DNA of 64,000 bases from WTGA01 sp965231865 (lineage in GTDB: Bacteria; Pseudomonadota; Gammaproteobacteria; Arenicellales; Poriferihabitantaceae). Below are positions 53,978 through 62,207 of this stretch, piece after piece; the first letter of the stretch is position 1, and each line of letters begins with the position of its first letter. The DNA lies in the NCBI GenBank assembly GCA_965231865.1, contig CBDDOJ010000002.1:1116001-1180000 (forward strand). Reading direction: 5' to 3'. Made by a program: the position numbers and the translations under genes. The notes below the pieces were generated by a model. It worked only from the letters and a program-made list of their open reading frames with translations, did no database searches and was not told the DNA's origin.

Positions 53978-54883
53978 TCATCGTCCGAATACGTCGGCCA
54001 GGACCCGGGTGGGATTGTCGCCGTTCACAAGATGGAAGAGCGGAATTTTCAGGGATAACGCGAGTGCACGCAGTTGCGATTGCCGTTGGGCGAAATAGTC
54101 CTGGTATTTGAGGCGGGTCGTTTTGAGTGTGGTATCGATGATTGCGGTCTGTTCCGTTGATGCCCCACCCGTGATTTTATACTGGCCCGAGCCCGGAGGC
54201 CTGATTTCGATTGGGTCCAGCACCTGACATGCGACGAGATCGTTATGTTGTCGAATGCTGGCCAGGTACTGGTGGGTCTGGTGGTCAATTTTATAGAAGT
54301 CACTGAAAACCAGAACAAGGCTGCCGGGATGCACGACGACGCTCAGATGCTGTAAAGCCCGGTTGAGCCGGCTGTCTGAAAACCGGGTATTCCTGTGCTG
54401 GGTTGCATGGGCCAGTGCGTTGACCATCGCCAATGCCCCCCGGCGGCCGGCCTTGGGCTTGAGGTCGATGATCCGGTTGTCCACCTGCAGTACCCCTCCG
54501 AGGCGGTCTCCGTTTTGGACGGCTGTCCAGGCCAGCAGGGCCGCTGCCCTGGCTGCCAGCACCGACTTGAAACTGTCTTTGGTGCCAAAGAACAGGGAAG
54601 CACTGAAATCTCCCAATATGAATACCGGACGCTCCCGTTCTTCAATGTACACTTTTGTGTGGGTCTGCCCGGTCCGGGCGGTAACCCGCCAGTCAATGCT
54701 TCGGACATCATCCCCAGGCTGGTACTGCCTGGATTCTGCGTAATCCATCCCTCTTCCCCGGAATCTGGAGTGGTGCTGTCCAGCCAGTATGGACCTCGCT
54801 CCTTTTGACAGGTCGAGCTTGAGGAGCCGGGCATCCAGGCGAAGGCTGATCAATGACTGGTTGTCGACCTCAACGCCATCCAT
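53978..54883 (-). CDS. DUF58 domain protein
   Basis: About 301 residues from ATG 54883. It has the DUF58 core YQPGDDVRSIDW followed by KVYIEERERPVFILGDFSAS, which starts a von Willebrand A-like region (DFSAS and VLVFSDFYK). No membrane segment is seen. Such proteins are encoded after MoxR ATPases and are thought to work with them in protein complex assembly; the target is unknown. It lies 28 bp downstream of moxR. Confidence 0.9.
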   Translation of the reverse strand: MDGVEVDNQSLISLRLDARLLKLDLSKGARSILAGQHHSRFRGRGMDYAESRQYQPGDDVRSIDWRVTARTGQTHTKVYIEERERPVFILGDFSASLFFGTKDSFKSVLAARAAALLAWTAVQNGDRLGGVLQVDNRIIDLKPKAGRRGALAMVNALAHATQHRNTRFSDSRLNRALQHLSVVVHPGSLVLVFSDFYKIDHQTHQYLASIRQHNDLVACQVLDPIEIRPPGSGQYKITGGASTEQTAIIDTTLKTTRLKYQDYFAQRQSQLRALALSLKIPLFHLVNGDNPTRVLADVFGR

Positions 54884-54911
54884 TGTGCCGGGGGGATTCA
54901 CGGATGCCAGT

Positions 54912-55955
54912 CTACGGGACCGGAACGAGTTCGAGCAAGCGGTCGATAACCTGATCGGTGTTGACCCCTTCCGCTTCCGCTGAAAAGGACAGGATGATCC
55001 GGTGCCGAAGGACATCGTGGGCCATGGTCTGCACATCATCCGGTGATACAAAATCCCGTCCAGACAGCCATGCATGGGCCCGGGCAACGCGCTCCAGCCC
55101 AATGGAACCCCTGGGACTGGCTCCATAGTCAATCCATTTGCCGAGTGTTTCGTCATATCCCCCGGGGTTTCTGGAGGCCAGAACCAGTTGCACGATGTAT
55201 TCCTGCATGGAGCTGGACAAATAGAGGTTGAGGATTTCCGCCCGGGCCTGGTGGATCTGTGACGCACGGATACAGACCGTCCCCCTGTTTTTTTCCAATA
55301 AATCATGGTCAAGCTGCTGAAGCGCTTCCGAACGGGCGAGATCCATAATCCGGCTTTCCACTTCAATGGCCGGATACCCGACATGAATATGCATCAGGAA
55401 TCGGTCCAGCTGCGCTTCGGGCAGGGGATAGGTGCCTTCCTGTTCAATGGGATTTTGGGTTGCCATGACCATGAACAGTCCAGGTAGTCTGTGTGTGGTC
55501 CTGCCAATGGTGATTTGACGTTCGGCCATGGCTTCCAGGAGTGCCGACTGTACTTTGGCGGGTGCCCGGTTGATCTCGTCAGCAAGGATGATGTTGTGAA
55601 ACAAGGGTCCTTTCTGGAATTGGAATGTGCCTGGCTGGGGTTGGTAGACATCGGTTCCAGTCAGGTCCGAAGGCAATAAGTCGGGAGTGAATTGAACACG
55701 ATGAAACTGGCTGTCGATCAGTTCCGCCAGTGACTTGATTGCCCGGGTCTTTGCCAGCCCGGGGGCGCCTTCCACGAGCAGGTGCCCATCGGACAGCAAG
55801 GCGATAATCAGGCAATCCACCAGATATTGCTGCCCGAGAATTTTGTTGCCGAGTTCCGTCCGCACTCCATTAAACAGTGCCTGCAGGCTCTGTGCATTTT
55901 CGGTTTGTTCAGGGGAGGTCTTTTCTGTCAACATGTTCCGGTCCACTCGATGCAA
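54912..55955 (-). CDS. MoxR family AAA ATPase
   Basis: The 347-residue protein has Walker A VEGAPGLAKTRAI, Walker B IILADEINRAP, sensor ATQNPIEQEGTYPLPEAQLD and a C-terminal lid domain. MoxR ATPases act as chaperones for metal cofactor or membrane complexes. ATG 55934 is an alternative start. It is divergent from the mla operon across 278 bp. Confidence 0.94.
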   Translation of the reverse strand: MHRVDRNMLTEKTSPEQTENAQSLQALFNGVRTELGNKILGQQYLVDCLIIALLSDGHLLVEGAPGLAKTRAIKSLAELIDSQFHRVQFTPDLLPSDLTGTDVYQPQPGTFQFQKGPLFHNIILADEINRAPAKVQSALLEAMAERQITIGRTTHRLPGLFMVMATQNPIEQEGTYPLPEAQLDRFLMHIHVGYPAIEVESRIMDLARSEALQQLDHDLLEKNRGTVCIRASQIHQARAEILNLYLSSSMQEYIVQLVLASRNPGGYDETLGKWIDYGASPRGSIGLERVARAHAWLSGRDFVSPDDVQTMAHDVLRHRIILSFSAEAEGVNTDQVIDRLLELVPVP

Positions 55956-56233
55956 CGAAAAACCAGCGTATTGTAACGCAGGAATATTTGGTTGTTCGAT
56001 CCGCTTCGATAAATTTGTGCTCTCCCAGTGATGTCCACGGGGTCATTTCTGGCTGAACGCTTGCATTGGGTCCCCAGGTGGCGGCAACGGCATCACTGAA
56101 CATTCACGTTGTTGCGAACCGCAACAGGAGACGAAAACCTCCGGTCTTGATGTGCAAATATACTTCGCATATACTCAATTCATGCCCGGAATCAATTCCG
56201 GGCTTAACACATTCCCCTATATCACCGTTAGTC

Positions 56234-57067
56234 ATGGATCCACCTGCTGTCGTTTCAGGTCAGTTTTCGAATCCTATTGCAGAAGCCAGAAATCTTCATT
56301 TTTCGTTCAGAGACCGGAAGGTATTCCGGGGTCTGGATCTCGCCATACTCCGGGGCCGGATTACGGTGATAATGGGTCCAAGTGGATGTGGAAAATCCAC
56401 TTTTCTGAGTCTGCTGGGTGGCCGTTTGCGTGCACATTCCGGAGAAATCCGGTTTGATGGTGAACCATTGCCGGTGGACAACAATGCCGGATTGTACGCC
56501 ATGCGCAGGAAAATGGGCATGTTGTTCCAAAACAGTGCATTGCTGACCGATCTGAACGTTTTTGAAAATGTGGCATTTCCGTTGCGTGAACAGACCGATT
56601 TGCCGGAAGAATTGATCCGGATACAGGTTTTAATGATGCTGGAGATGGTCGGCCTTCGTGGTGCAAGAGACCTGATGCCATCCGAATTGTCCGGGGGAAT
56701 GTCGCGCCGGGTCTCCCTGGCCCGGGCCATCGTTCTCGGTCCGCAGTTGATCATGTATGACGAGCCTTTTGTCGGGCTGGACCCCATCTCCATGGGGGTA
56801 ATCCTTCAATTGATTCGCAAGCTCAATGCCGCAATGGGAATTACTTCCGTGGTAGTGACCCACGATGTGGCGGAGGGGTGCAGTATTGCGGATTATGTCT
56901 ATCTTCTCGATAATGGCAGGGTGGCGGGACACGGTACCGCCGATGAAATGATGAGCAGTGAGGACCCTGGAATCAATCAGTTCATGAACGGGTTGCCGGA
57001 TGGCCCGGTCGGATACCATTATCCCGCAGCAGAATACCTGGAAGACCTTGGCGTACCGGGACCATGA
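56234..57067 (+). CDS. mlaF: Phospholipid ABC transporter ATP-binding protein
   Basis: About 277 residues from ATG 56234. It has Walker A GPSGCGKSTFL, the signature LSGGMSRRVSLARAI, Walker B LIMYDEPFVGLDP and a switch His in VVVTHDVAEG. The MFQNSALLTDLNVFENVAFP segment is typical of MlaF. It drives phospholipid movement between inner and outer membranes. The stop overlaps mlaE by four bases (ATGA). Confidence 0.96.
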   Translation: MDPPAVVSGQFSNPIAEARNLHFSFRDRKVFRGLDLAILRGRITVIMGPSGCGKSTFLSLLGGRLRAHSGEIRFDGEPLPVDNNAGLYAMRRKMGMLFQNSALLTDLNVFENVAFPLREQTDLPEELIRIQVLMMLEMVGLRGARDLMPSELSGGMSRRVSLARAIVLGPQLIMYDEPFVGLDPISMGVILQLIRKLNAAMGITSVVVTHDVAEGCSIADYVYLLDNGRVAGHGTADEMMSSEDPGINQFMNGLPDGPVGYHYPAAEYLEDLGVPGP

Positions 57068-57843
57068 AACTGATCGCTGAGCTGGGTCGGCGGGGAATTC
57101 TTTTTGTTTCCCGGATGGGAGCCGCAGTATTGTTCCTGCTCCGTGCGATTCGCGGTTCGGTCATGTGCCTGAACAGGGGGAAGCTGATCCTGCAGCAGTT
57201 GTATGCCATTGGTGTATTGACGATGTCGGTGATTCTGGTCTCTGGCCTGTTTGTAGGGATGGTGCTAGCATTGCAGGGGTATTACCAGCTGGTCAATTTC
57301 AGTGCTGAATCCAACCTGGGGCTGATCGTGGCGTTATTCATGGTCCGGGAACTGGGTCCGGTTCTGGCCGCCCTGTTGTTCGCGGGACGCGCGGGTTCTG
57401 CATTGACCGCGGAAATCGGCCTGATGAAGGCCACGGAACAATTGGCGGCCATGGAGATGATGGCCGTTGATCCGATGAAACGGGTGATTGGCCCCCGGTT
57501 TGTTGCGGGGCTGATTGCCATGCCGCTGTTGGCTGCCATGCTAAGTGCAATCGGTATCCTCGGGGGCTACCTGATTGCCCACGGTCAGTTTGGTCTGGAT
57601 GCCGGGGTGTATTGGTCGTCGATGAAACTCGGGGTAGACCTGGTTGATGATGTGCTCAATGGCGTGATAAAGAGTGTTGTATTTGGTTTCATTGTCATCT
57701 GGATTACCCTGTATGAAGGGTACGATGCGGTGCCAACGTCAGAAGGTGTGAGCCGGGCCACAACCAGAACGGTGGTGACCTCCTCTCTGGCGATACTCGG
57801 CGGCGACTATGTACTGACGGCATTAATGTTTGGAGGTTTTTGA
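57064..57843 (+). CDS. mlaE: Phospholipid ABC transporter permease
   Basis: The 259-residue membrane protein has about six hydrophobic segments and the MlaE motif ELGPVLAALLFAGRAGSALT with EIGLMKATEQLAAMEMM, the cytoplasmic coupling region that contacts MlaF. It is the second gene of mlaFEDCB. Confidence 0.96.
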   Translation: MKLIAELGRRGILFVSRMGAAVLFLLRAIRGSVMCLNRGKLILQQLYAIGVLTMSVILVSGLFVGMVLALQGYYQLVNFSAESNLGLIVALFMVRELGPVLAALLFAGRAGSALTAEIGLMKATEQLAAMEMMAVDPMKRVIGPRFVAGLIAMPLLAAMLSAIGILGGYLIAHGQFGLDAGVYWSSMKLGVDLVDDVLNGVIKSVVFGFIVIWITLYEGYDAVPTSEGVSRATTRTVVTSSLAILGGDYVLTALMFGGF

Positions 57844-57846
57844 GGC

Positions 57847-58320
57847 ATGCGACAAAGAGTGTTGGAAATATGGGTTGGCATATTCATGATCATTGGAATC
57901 GGGTCGTTGCTGATGCTGGCACTACAGGTCAGCGGTGCCGGACTGAGAGGAGGTGAAACGTATCGACTGGAAGCGCGGTTTGACAATATCGGTGGATTGA
58001 CGGTCAAGGCGCCGGTGATGATTGGCGGTGTGCGGGTAGGGAGAGTCGGGGAGATCTGGATTGATCAGGAGGATTATGTCCCCGTCGTTGGAATGGATAT
58101 CGATAAAAAGTATGATGCCCTTTCTGTGGATTCCGGTGCAGCCATTCTCACTGCCGGGTTGCTCGGCTCACAATATGTCGGTTTGACTCCCGGTTTTGAC
58201 GAGATTTATCTTGAGCAGGGGGATACCATGGAATTTACCCAGTCCGCCATACAGTTCGAGACGCTCATCAGCCAGTTCATGTTCAACCAGAGCACTGGCA
58301 ATGACGGAGACGGGGAGTAA
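57847..58320 (+). CDS. mlaD: MlaD, MCE-domain lipid-binding protein
   Basis: The 157-residue protein has one N-terminal membrane helix (about residues 10-30) and one MCE domain (YRLEARFDNIGGLTVKAPVM and GGVRVGRVGEIW). It forms the periplasmic hexameric ring over MlaE. It is slightly shorter than the E. coli protein (183 residues), lacking part of the C-terminal tail. Confidence 0.95.
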   Translation: MRQRVLEIWVGIFMIIGIGSLLMLALQVSGAGLRGGETYRLEARFDNIGGLTVKAPVMIGGVRVGRVGEIWIDQEDYVPVVGMDIDKKYDALSVDSGAAILTAGLLGSQYVGLTPGFDEIYLEQGDTMEFTQSAIQFETLISQFMFNQSTGNDGDGE

Positions 58321-58326
58321 CGAAAA

Positions 58327-58974
58327 ATGATCATTCACCAGCCGGTTGGCCTTCGACCATTGATTGCCAAGGTGGTTTTCATTGCTGCAATGCTGGTGCT
58401 TCCCCCGGCCCAGTCCAGCGATGACCCCGCCGTGTTTATCGAAGATACCGTCAGGAATCTGCTTGCGGAGTTTACAGCAGGGCGGGATGAATACGAAGCC
58501 GACAGGACGGCCCTTTTCGAGATGGTGGACAGGATGGCGTCACCGGCGTTTGGTTTCCGGTACATGTCGAAACTGGTGTTGGCGAAAAGCTGGAAAAAAG
58601 CCAGTGCCAAGCAGCGGCAGGATTTTGCCGAAGAATTCAGGCGGCTCATGATTGTGACCTACGCGACCGGCCTGACCGAATATATGGGAACGGAAACCAT
58701 GGAATTCAGGGAAACGAAAATCAGGGAAAAGAAGGGCACATTGCTGGCTACCGTGAACACGGAAGTTACCATTGATGACAATGCGCCACCCCTTCCGGTG
58801 GTGTATTCCCTTATCAGGAAAAAGGGTGAAACCTGGAAAGTGTACAATCTCACTGTGGGCAGTCTGAACATGGTGTTGAACTACAGGAAGGTCATCCAGT
58901 CGTTAATTCACAGTGAGGGTCTTCAAGGCATGATTGAGAACCTGAGAAACAACAACGACCGGAATTTCTCCTGA
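58327..58974 (+). CDS. mlaC: MlaC, periplasmic phospholipid carrier
   Basis: The 215-residue protein has an N-terminal signal peptide (hydrophobic core VVFIAAMLVLPPAQS) and the MlaC fold: FRYMSKLVLAKSWKKASAKQ, FAEEFRRLMIVTYATGL and WKVYNLTVGSLNMVLNYR. It ferries phospholipid across the periplasm. Confidence 0.95.
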   Translation: MIIHQPVGLRPLIAKVVFIAAMLVLPPAQSSDDPAVFIEDTVRNLLAEFTAGRDEYEADRTALFEMVDRMASPAFGFRYMSKLVLAKSWKKASAKQRQDFAEEFRRLMIVTYATGLTEYMGTETMEFRETKIREKKGTLLATVNTEVTIDDNAPPLPVVYSLIRKKGETWKVYNLTVGSLNMVLNYRKVIQSLIHSEGLQGMIENLRNNNDRNFS

Positions 58975-59261
58975 TGCTGGAGCTGGCCCGGACAGACGGG
59001 AACTACCGGCTTGTGGGGGACCTGACCGTGCATTGTGCCAGGCAAGGCTACGAAAATTCCCCGGAATTTACCGGGGCGGTCTGCCAGATTGATCTGGAAA
59101 GGGTTCAGAATGTGGACAGCGCGGGTCTGGCACTGCTGGTTTACTGGTACAATCAGGCCGCCAGATCATCCTGTCGCCTTGAATTCCTGAATGTTCCGGA
59201 CAAACTGGTCCAGATCGCTGAAATGGGGAGTCTGGGGGCGATGTTTGGTGGCAGCCGGTGA
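58974..59261 (+). CDS. mlaB: MlaB, STAS-domain component
   Basis: The 95-residue STAS-domain protein starts at ATG 58974, overlapping the mlaC stop by one base (TGATG). The segment NVDSAGLALLVYWYNQA is the STAS hallmark. It binds MlaF and regulates the transporter. It ends the mlaFEDCB set. Confidence 0.93.
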   Translation: MLELARTDGNYRLVGDLTVHCARQGYENSPEFTGAVCQIDLERVQNVDSAGLALLVYWYNQAARSSCRLEFLNVPDKLVQIAEMGSLGAMFGGSR

Positions 59262-59263
59262 CG

Positions 59264-59319
59264 ATGGGCTTGAGATCATGGGCTTGAGATCATGGGCTTG
59301 AGACGATGGACTTGAATTG
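59264..59319. repeat. 14-bp short tandem repeat
   Basis: Four units of ATGGGCTTGAGATC follow each other: two exact, the third ending ACG-like and the fourth changed at several positions. They lie in the 104-bp gap between mlaB and ibaG. It could be a slipped-strand polymorphism; no function is known. Confidence 0.9.
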
Positions 59320-59365
59320 ACGCCAGATCCTGCATTGGAATGGTTTGATATGGTACAGTAAGCGA

Positions 59366-59593
59366 ATGGTGACTCCCGAAGATATTCAAGGCTGGATTGC
59401 CCAGGGCCTGACCCGTGCGGAGGTTACGGTGGAAGGGGACGGCCGGCATTTCCAGGCAACGGTGGTTTGTGCTGAGTTTGAGGGCAAGTCCAGGATTCAG
59501 CGTCATCAGATGGTTTATGGGGTGTTGGGGGACAAAATGAAATCGGAAATTCATGCCTTGTCACTGAAAACCCTGACATCAGCAGAGTTATAG
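59366..59593 (+). CDS. ibaG: BolA family protein IbaG
   Basis: The 75-residue protein has the BolA fold with VEGDGRHFQATVVCAEFEG and RIQRHQMVYGVLGDKM, including the conserved C-terminal His region. IbaG proteins bind an Fe-S cluster together with a monothiol glutaredoxin; grxD follows 35 bp downstream, which supports a joint role. IbaG genes usually follow mla operons. Confidence 0.93.
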   Translation: MVTPEDIQGWIAQGLTRAEVTVEGDGRHFQATVVCAEFEGKSRIQRHQMVYGVLGDKMKSEIHALSLKTLTSAEL

Positions 59594-59628
59594 CCAATTC
59601 GGCAACTTTATTTCTACAGAGGGTGGTT

Positions 59629-59940
59629 ATGTCAATCCAGGAACAACTGAAAGAAATCATTGATAAAAATGAAGTCATTCTTTTCATGAAAGGAACACCG
59701 GATTTTCCGCAGTGTGGATTTTCCGGGCGGACCGCGCAAATCCTCCAGGCATGCGAGGTACGCTATGCGTCGGTGGACGTGTTGTCGAATCACGCGGTGC
59801 GCGAAGGGATCAAGGAATATTCCAATTGGCCGACGGTCCCCCAGCTGTATGTTCGGGGGGAGTTTGTGGGCGGTTGCGATATTATCACGGAAATGTATGA
59901 AAGCGGTGAACTGCAGAAAGTCCTGAAACCCGAAGAATAA
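59629..59940 (+). CDS. grxD: Monothiol glutaredoxin Grx4
   Basis: The 103-residue protein has the active site CGFS in FPQCGFSGRT and the TVPQLYVRGEFVGGCDI substrate loop. It carries and transfers [2Fe-2S] clusters, partner to BolA proteins such as IbaG upstream. GTG 59623 is an alternative start two codons upstream. Confidence 0.96.
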   Translation: MSIQEQLKEIIDKNEVILFMKGTPDFPQCGFSGRTAQILQACEVRYASVDVLSNHAVREGIKEYSNWPTVPQLYVRGEFVGGCDIITEMYESGELQKVLKPEE

Positions 59941-59984
59941 TCCCCAGGGAGTCATCCCCGCTGAATAATCCCCGCTGAACAATT

Positions 59985-60018
59985 CCCGGCAGGAACCGTT
60001 CTCCAACCTCCTGCCGGG
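59985..60018. terminator. Hairpin between grxD and the PLP enzyme gene
   Basis: A perfect 10-bp stem (CCCGGCAGGA / TCCTGCCGGG) with a 14-base loop lies between the convergent ends of grxD and the PLP enzyme gene. Its rightward flank has a short T-rich stretch (TCTTTC). It may terminate transcription in one or both directions. Confidence 0.6.
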
Positions 60019-60169
60019 CGTCGCGTCTTTCATGAGAGTCCACGGCATCGCCCGCGCGTCGCCTACGGTATCGCCTGTGGTGTCGTCAGGACGCCGGATG
60101 CCGCAACCCTGCGCCACCCGGGAAACCATCCCGGGCCGTCAGAATGGATTCATCCGTCAGGACCCATCA

Positions 60170-61666
60170 TCACGGAGCGGACCCGCTTTTCGACAATCCC
60201 GTCCGCTCATTGAACTCATCAATCAATGCATCCAGTTCCCGTATTCGATTCCGGGCGCTTTCCCAGTAGTCGTCCTCGTACCACTGGGCCTGAATTTCGT
60301 CATGGGTTTTACCCTGCTGTTCCACCCAGGTGTAATATTTGAGGTTGTGGATACGCTTTCGGTCGTAGTGGCCCAATTCCTGTACGTGACTGATATCGGC
60401 GCCCAGAAGGTATCGCTCATAGACGCCCTGGGCATCCCGGTCCGTGAATTCCCCTTCTTCCTGCCGCATGATGTCTAAACGGCTCTGGTACATTTCCATG
60501 GAGTCCGTTGCAACGGTCAGGATGATGTCGGATTTCCCGAGTTCGTAGTACCTGGCCATTTTCACCGCGGACAACACGTTCGCGATGCCTGAAATGGCGA
60601 TCAGGTCCAGGTTTTCGATGATTCCCCGGGGAACACCGTTTCTGGACAGGCAGGCCCGTCCACCGGGTTCGTTGAACAACCGCATGATTGCCATGGTGGC
60701 CTGGTCATCAATGCCGATGACCATATCCGTGTTCTTCAGGTTGTGCACCCAGGGAACATGCTTGTCTCCGATGCCCTCGATGCGATGGGAGCCAAAGCCG
60801 TTATTCAGCAGGGTCGGGCACTGCAGGGCCTCGCTGGCGGCTATTTTGCTCCGGGGAAAATGTGTCTTCAGGTAATCGCCACTGGCGATGGTCCCCGCCG
60901 AGCCGGTGGTCACCGCCAGTCCCCGGAACACATCACCGGATTCCATGGTCTGTTCCAGGACTTCCTTCATCGCCCGGCCGGTGACTTCATAGTGCCACAT
61001 GTAGTTGCCGAACTCGTCGAACTGGTTAAAGATGACCAGGTCCTGCCCGGATTGCCGCAATTCCCAGCATTTGTCGAAAATTTCCTTAACATTGCTTTCG
61101 GACCCCGGGGTTTTTATGGTTTCTCCGGCAATCCTGTCCAGCCATTCGAAGCGTTCCTTGCTCATTCCTTCCGGCAGAATCGCGATGGAGTCGCAGGACA
61201 GCAGCTTGGAATCATAGGCACCGCCCCGGCAATAGTTCCCCGTGGAGGGCCACACCGCTTTCTGGGTCGTGGGGTCAAATCGGCCGGTCACAAGCCGGGG
61301 GACCAGGCAGCCAAACGCGGCCCCCACCTTGTGCGTTCCCGTGGGAAACCATTTTCCCAGCAACACAATGATGCGGGCATCGACACCGGTGATCGCCCGG
61401 GGCAGTTCCATGAAATTGACCCCCCCGAATTGACCGCCCCGGGGTTGGGGCTGGTTGTGCCAGTTGATCCGGAACAGGTTCACGGGATCAACGTCCCACA
61501 ACCCGGTGTCGGACAATTTATCCTGAACGGCATCCGGAATCGCACCCGGGTCGATCATCTGCCGGAATGTGGGGATGATGATGTGGTTCTCCCGCGCCCG
61601 GATGATGGCCCGCTCAAGCCTGGATTCATCCTGAACCGTGAGATCAATCAAATTGTGATTTTGCAT
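60170..61666 (-). CDS. PLP-dependent fold-type II enzyme (cysteine synthase-like)
   Basis: The 498-residue protein has the Schiff-base Lys in PTGTHKVGAAFG, the substrate loop PSTGNYCRGGAY, and the phosphate-binding loop TTGSAGTIASGDY. The fold is that of cysteine synthase and threonine dehydratase, but it is about 150 residues longer than O-acetylserine sulfhydrylase. The extra segments are at the N-terminus (about 1-80) and the C-terminus. The reaction is not known. It converges on grxD. Confidence 0.8.
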   Translation of the reverse strand: MQNHNLIDLTVQDESRLERAIIRARENHIIIPTFRQMIDPGAIPDAVQDKLSDTGLWDVDPVNLFRINWHNQPQPRGGQFGGVNFMELPRAITGVDARIIVLLGKWFPTGTHKVGAAFGCLVPRLVTGRFDPTTQKAVWPSTGNYCRGGAYDSKLLSCDSIAILPEGMSKERFEWLDRIAGETIKTPGSESNVKEIFDKCWELRQSGQDLVIFNQFDEFGNYMWHYEVTGRAMKEVLEQTMESGDVFRGLAVTTGSAGTIASGDYLKTHFPRSKIAASEALQCPTLLNNGFGSHRIEGIGDKHVPWVHNLKNTDMVIGIDDQATMAIMRLFNEPGGRACLSRNGVPRGIIENLDLIAISGIANVLSAVKMARYYELGKSDIILTVATDSMEMYQSRLDIMRQEEGEFTDRDAQGVYERYLLGADISHVQELGHYDRKRIHNLKYYTWVEQQGKTHDEIQAQWYEDDYWESARNRIRELDALIDEFNERTGLSKSGSAP

Positions 61667-61813
61667 GGGGGTTGGTGGGGGGTGGGAAGTTTGGGGAAAA
61701 TTCGAACGTACCCTGTGCGGATGGTCGAGTCAATCCGGAAATCCCGGTTTTATGGAATTTGACCCGGTATGGGCTTATACTACCCCCCACGGGAACCACT
61801 TGGGTGATATGCC

Positions 61814-62164
61814 ATGATCAAGACCGCGGGAGAATTTATTCTTGAAGCGCAGAAGGAAATCAACTGTGTCGATGCGGAATCGGCAAAACGCCTGTTTGAT
61901 TCGTCTGGAAATGCCGTGATTATTGATGTACGGGAGGCAGACAGTGTTTCTGCGTCCAAACTGGTGGACTCGGTCCATATCTCACGCGGATTGCTTGAAA
62001 TGAAGGTGCCCAAGGCCATCCCCGATCCCCAGACCGTGATACTGACCCATTGCGGCGGGGGAGGGCGGGCATCCCTGGCCGCGTTGACCCTGCAGAAAAT
62101 GGGCTACCGGAATGTCAGCGCCATTACGGCTCCTTACCGGGACATCAAGAAAATATTTGGATAG
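61814..62164 (+). CDS. Rhodanese-like domain protein
   Basis: The 116-residue protein is a single rhodanese domain: AVIIDVREADSVSASKLVDS, GRGG-like loop ILTHCGGGGRASLAALTL with the catalytic Cys, and ending YRDIKKIFG. It likely binds and transfers sulfane sulfur in the cytoplasm. It is divergent from the PLP enzyme gene across 147 bp. Confidence 0.88.
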   Translation: MIKTAGEFILEAQKEINCVDAESAKRLFDSSGNAVIIDVREADSVSASKLVDSVHISRGLLEMKVPKAIPDPQTVILTHCGGGGRASLAALTLQKMGYRNVSAITAPYRDIKKIFG

Positions 62165-62207
62165 CCCGGTCCGGTGGCTTCCCGGCATTCCACCCGCAGG
62201 TGAACGG

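Noticed and set aside
54884..55384. N-terminal extension of the DUF58 gene
   Set aside because: It overlaps the end of the MoxR gene in another frame and lacks family similarity.
60743..61762. Long rightward open frame of 339 codons opposite the PLP enzyme gene
   Set aside because: Antisense shadow of a gene with intact PLP motifs.
61760..61790. Sigma-70 promoter for the rhodanese gene (TTGACC...TATACT)
   Set aside because: The spacer is only 11 bases, too short for a functional pair.
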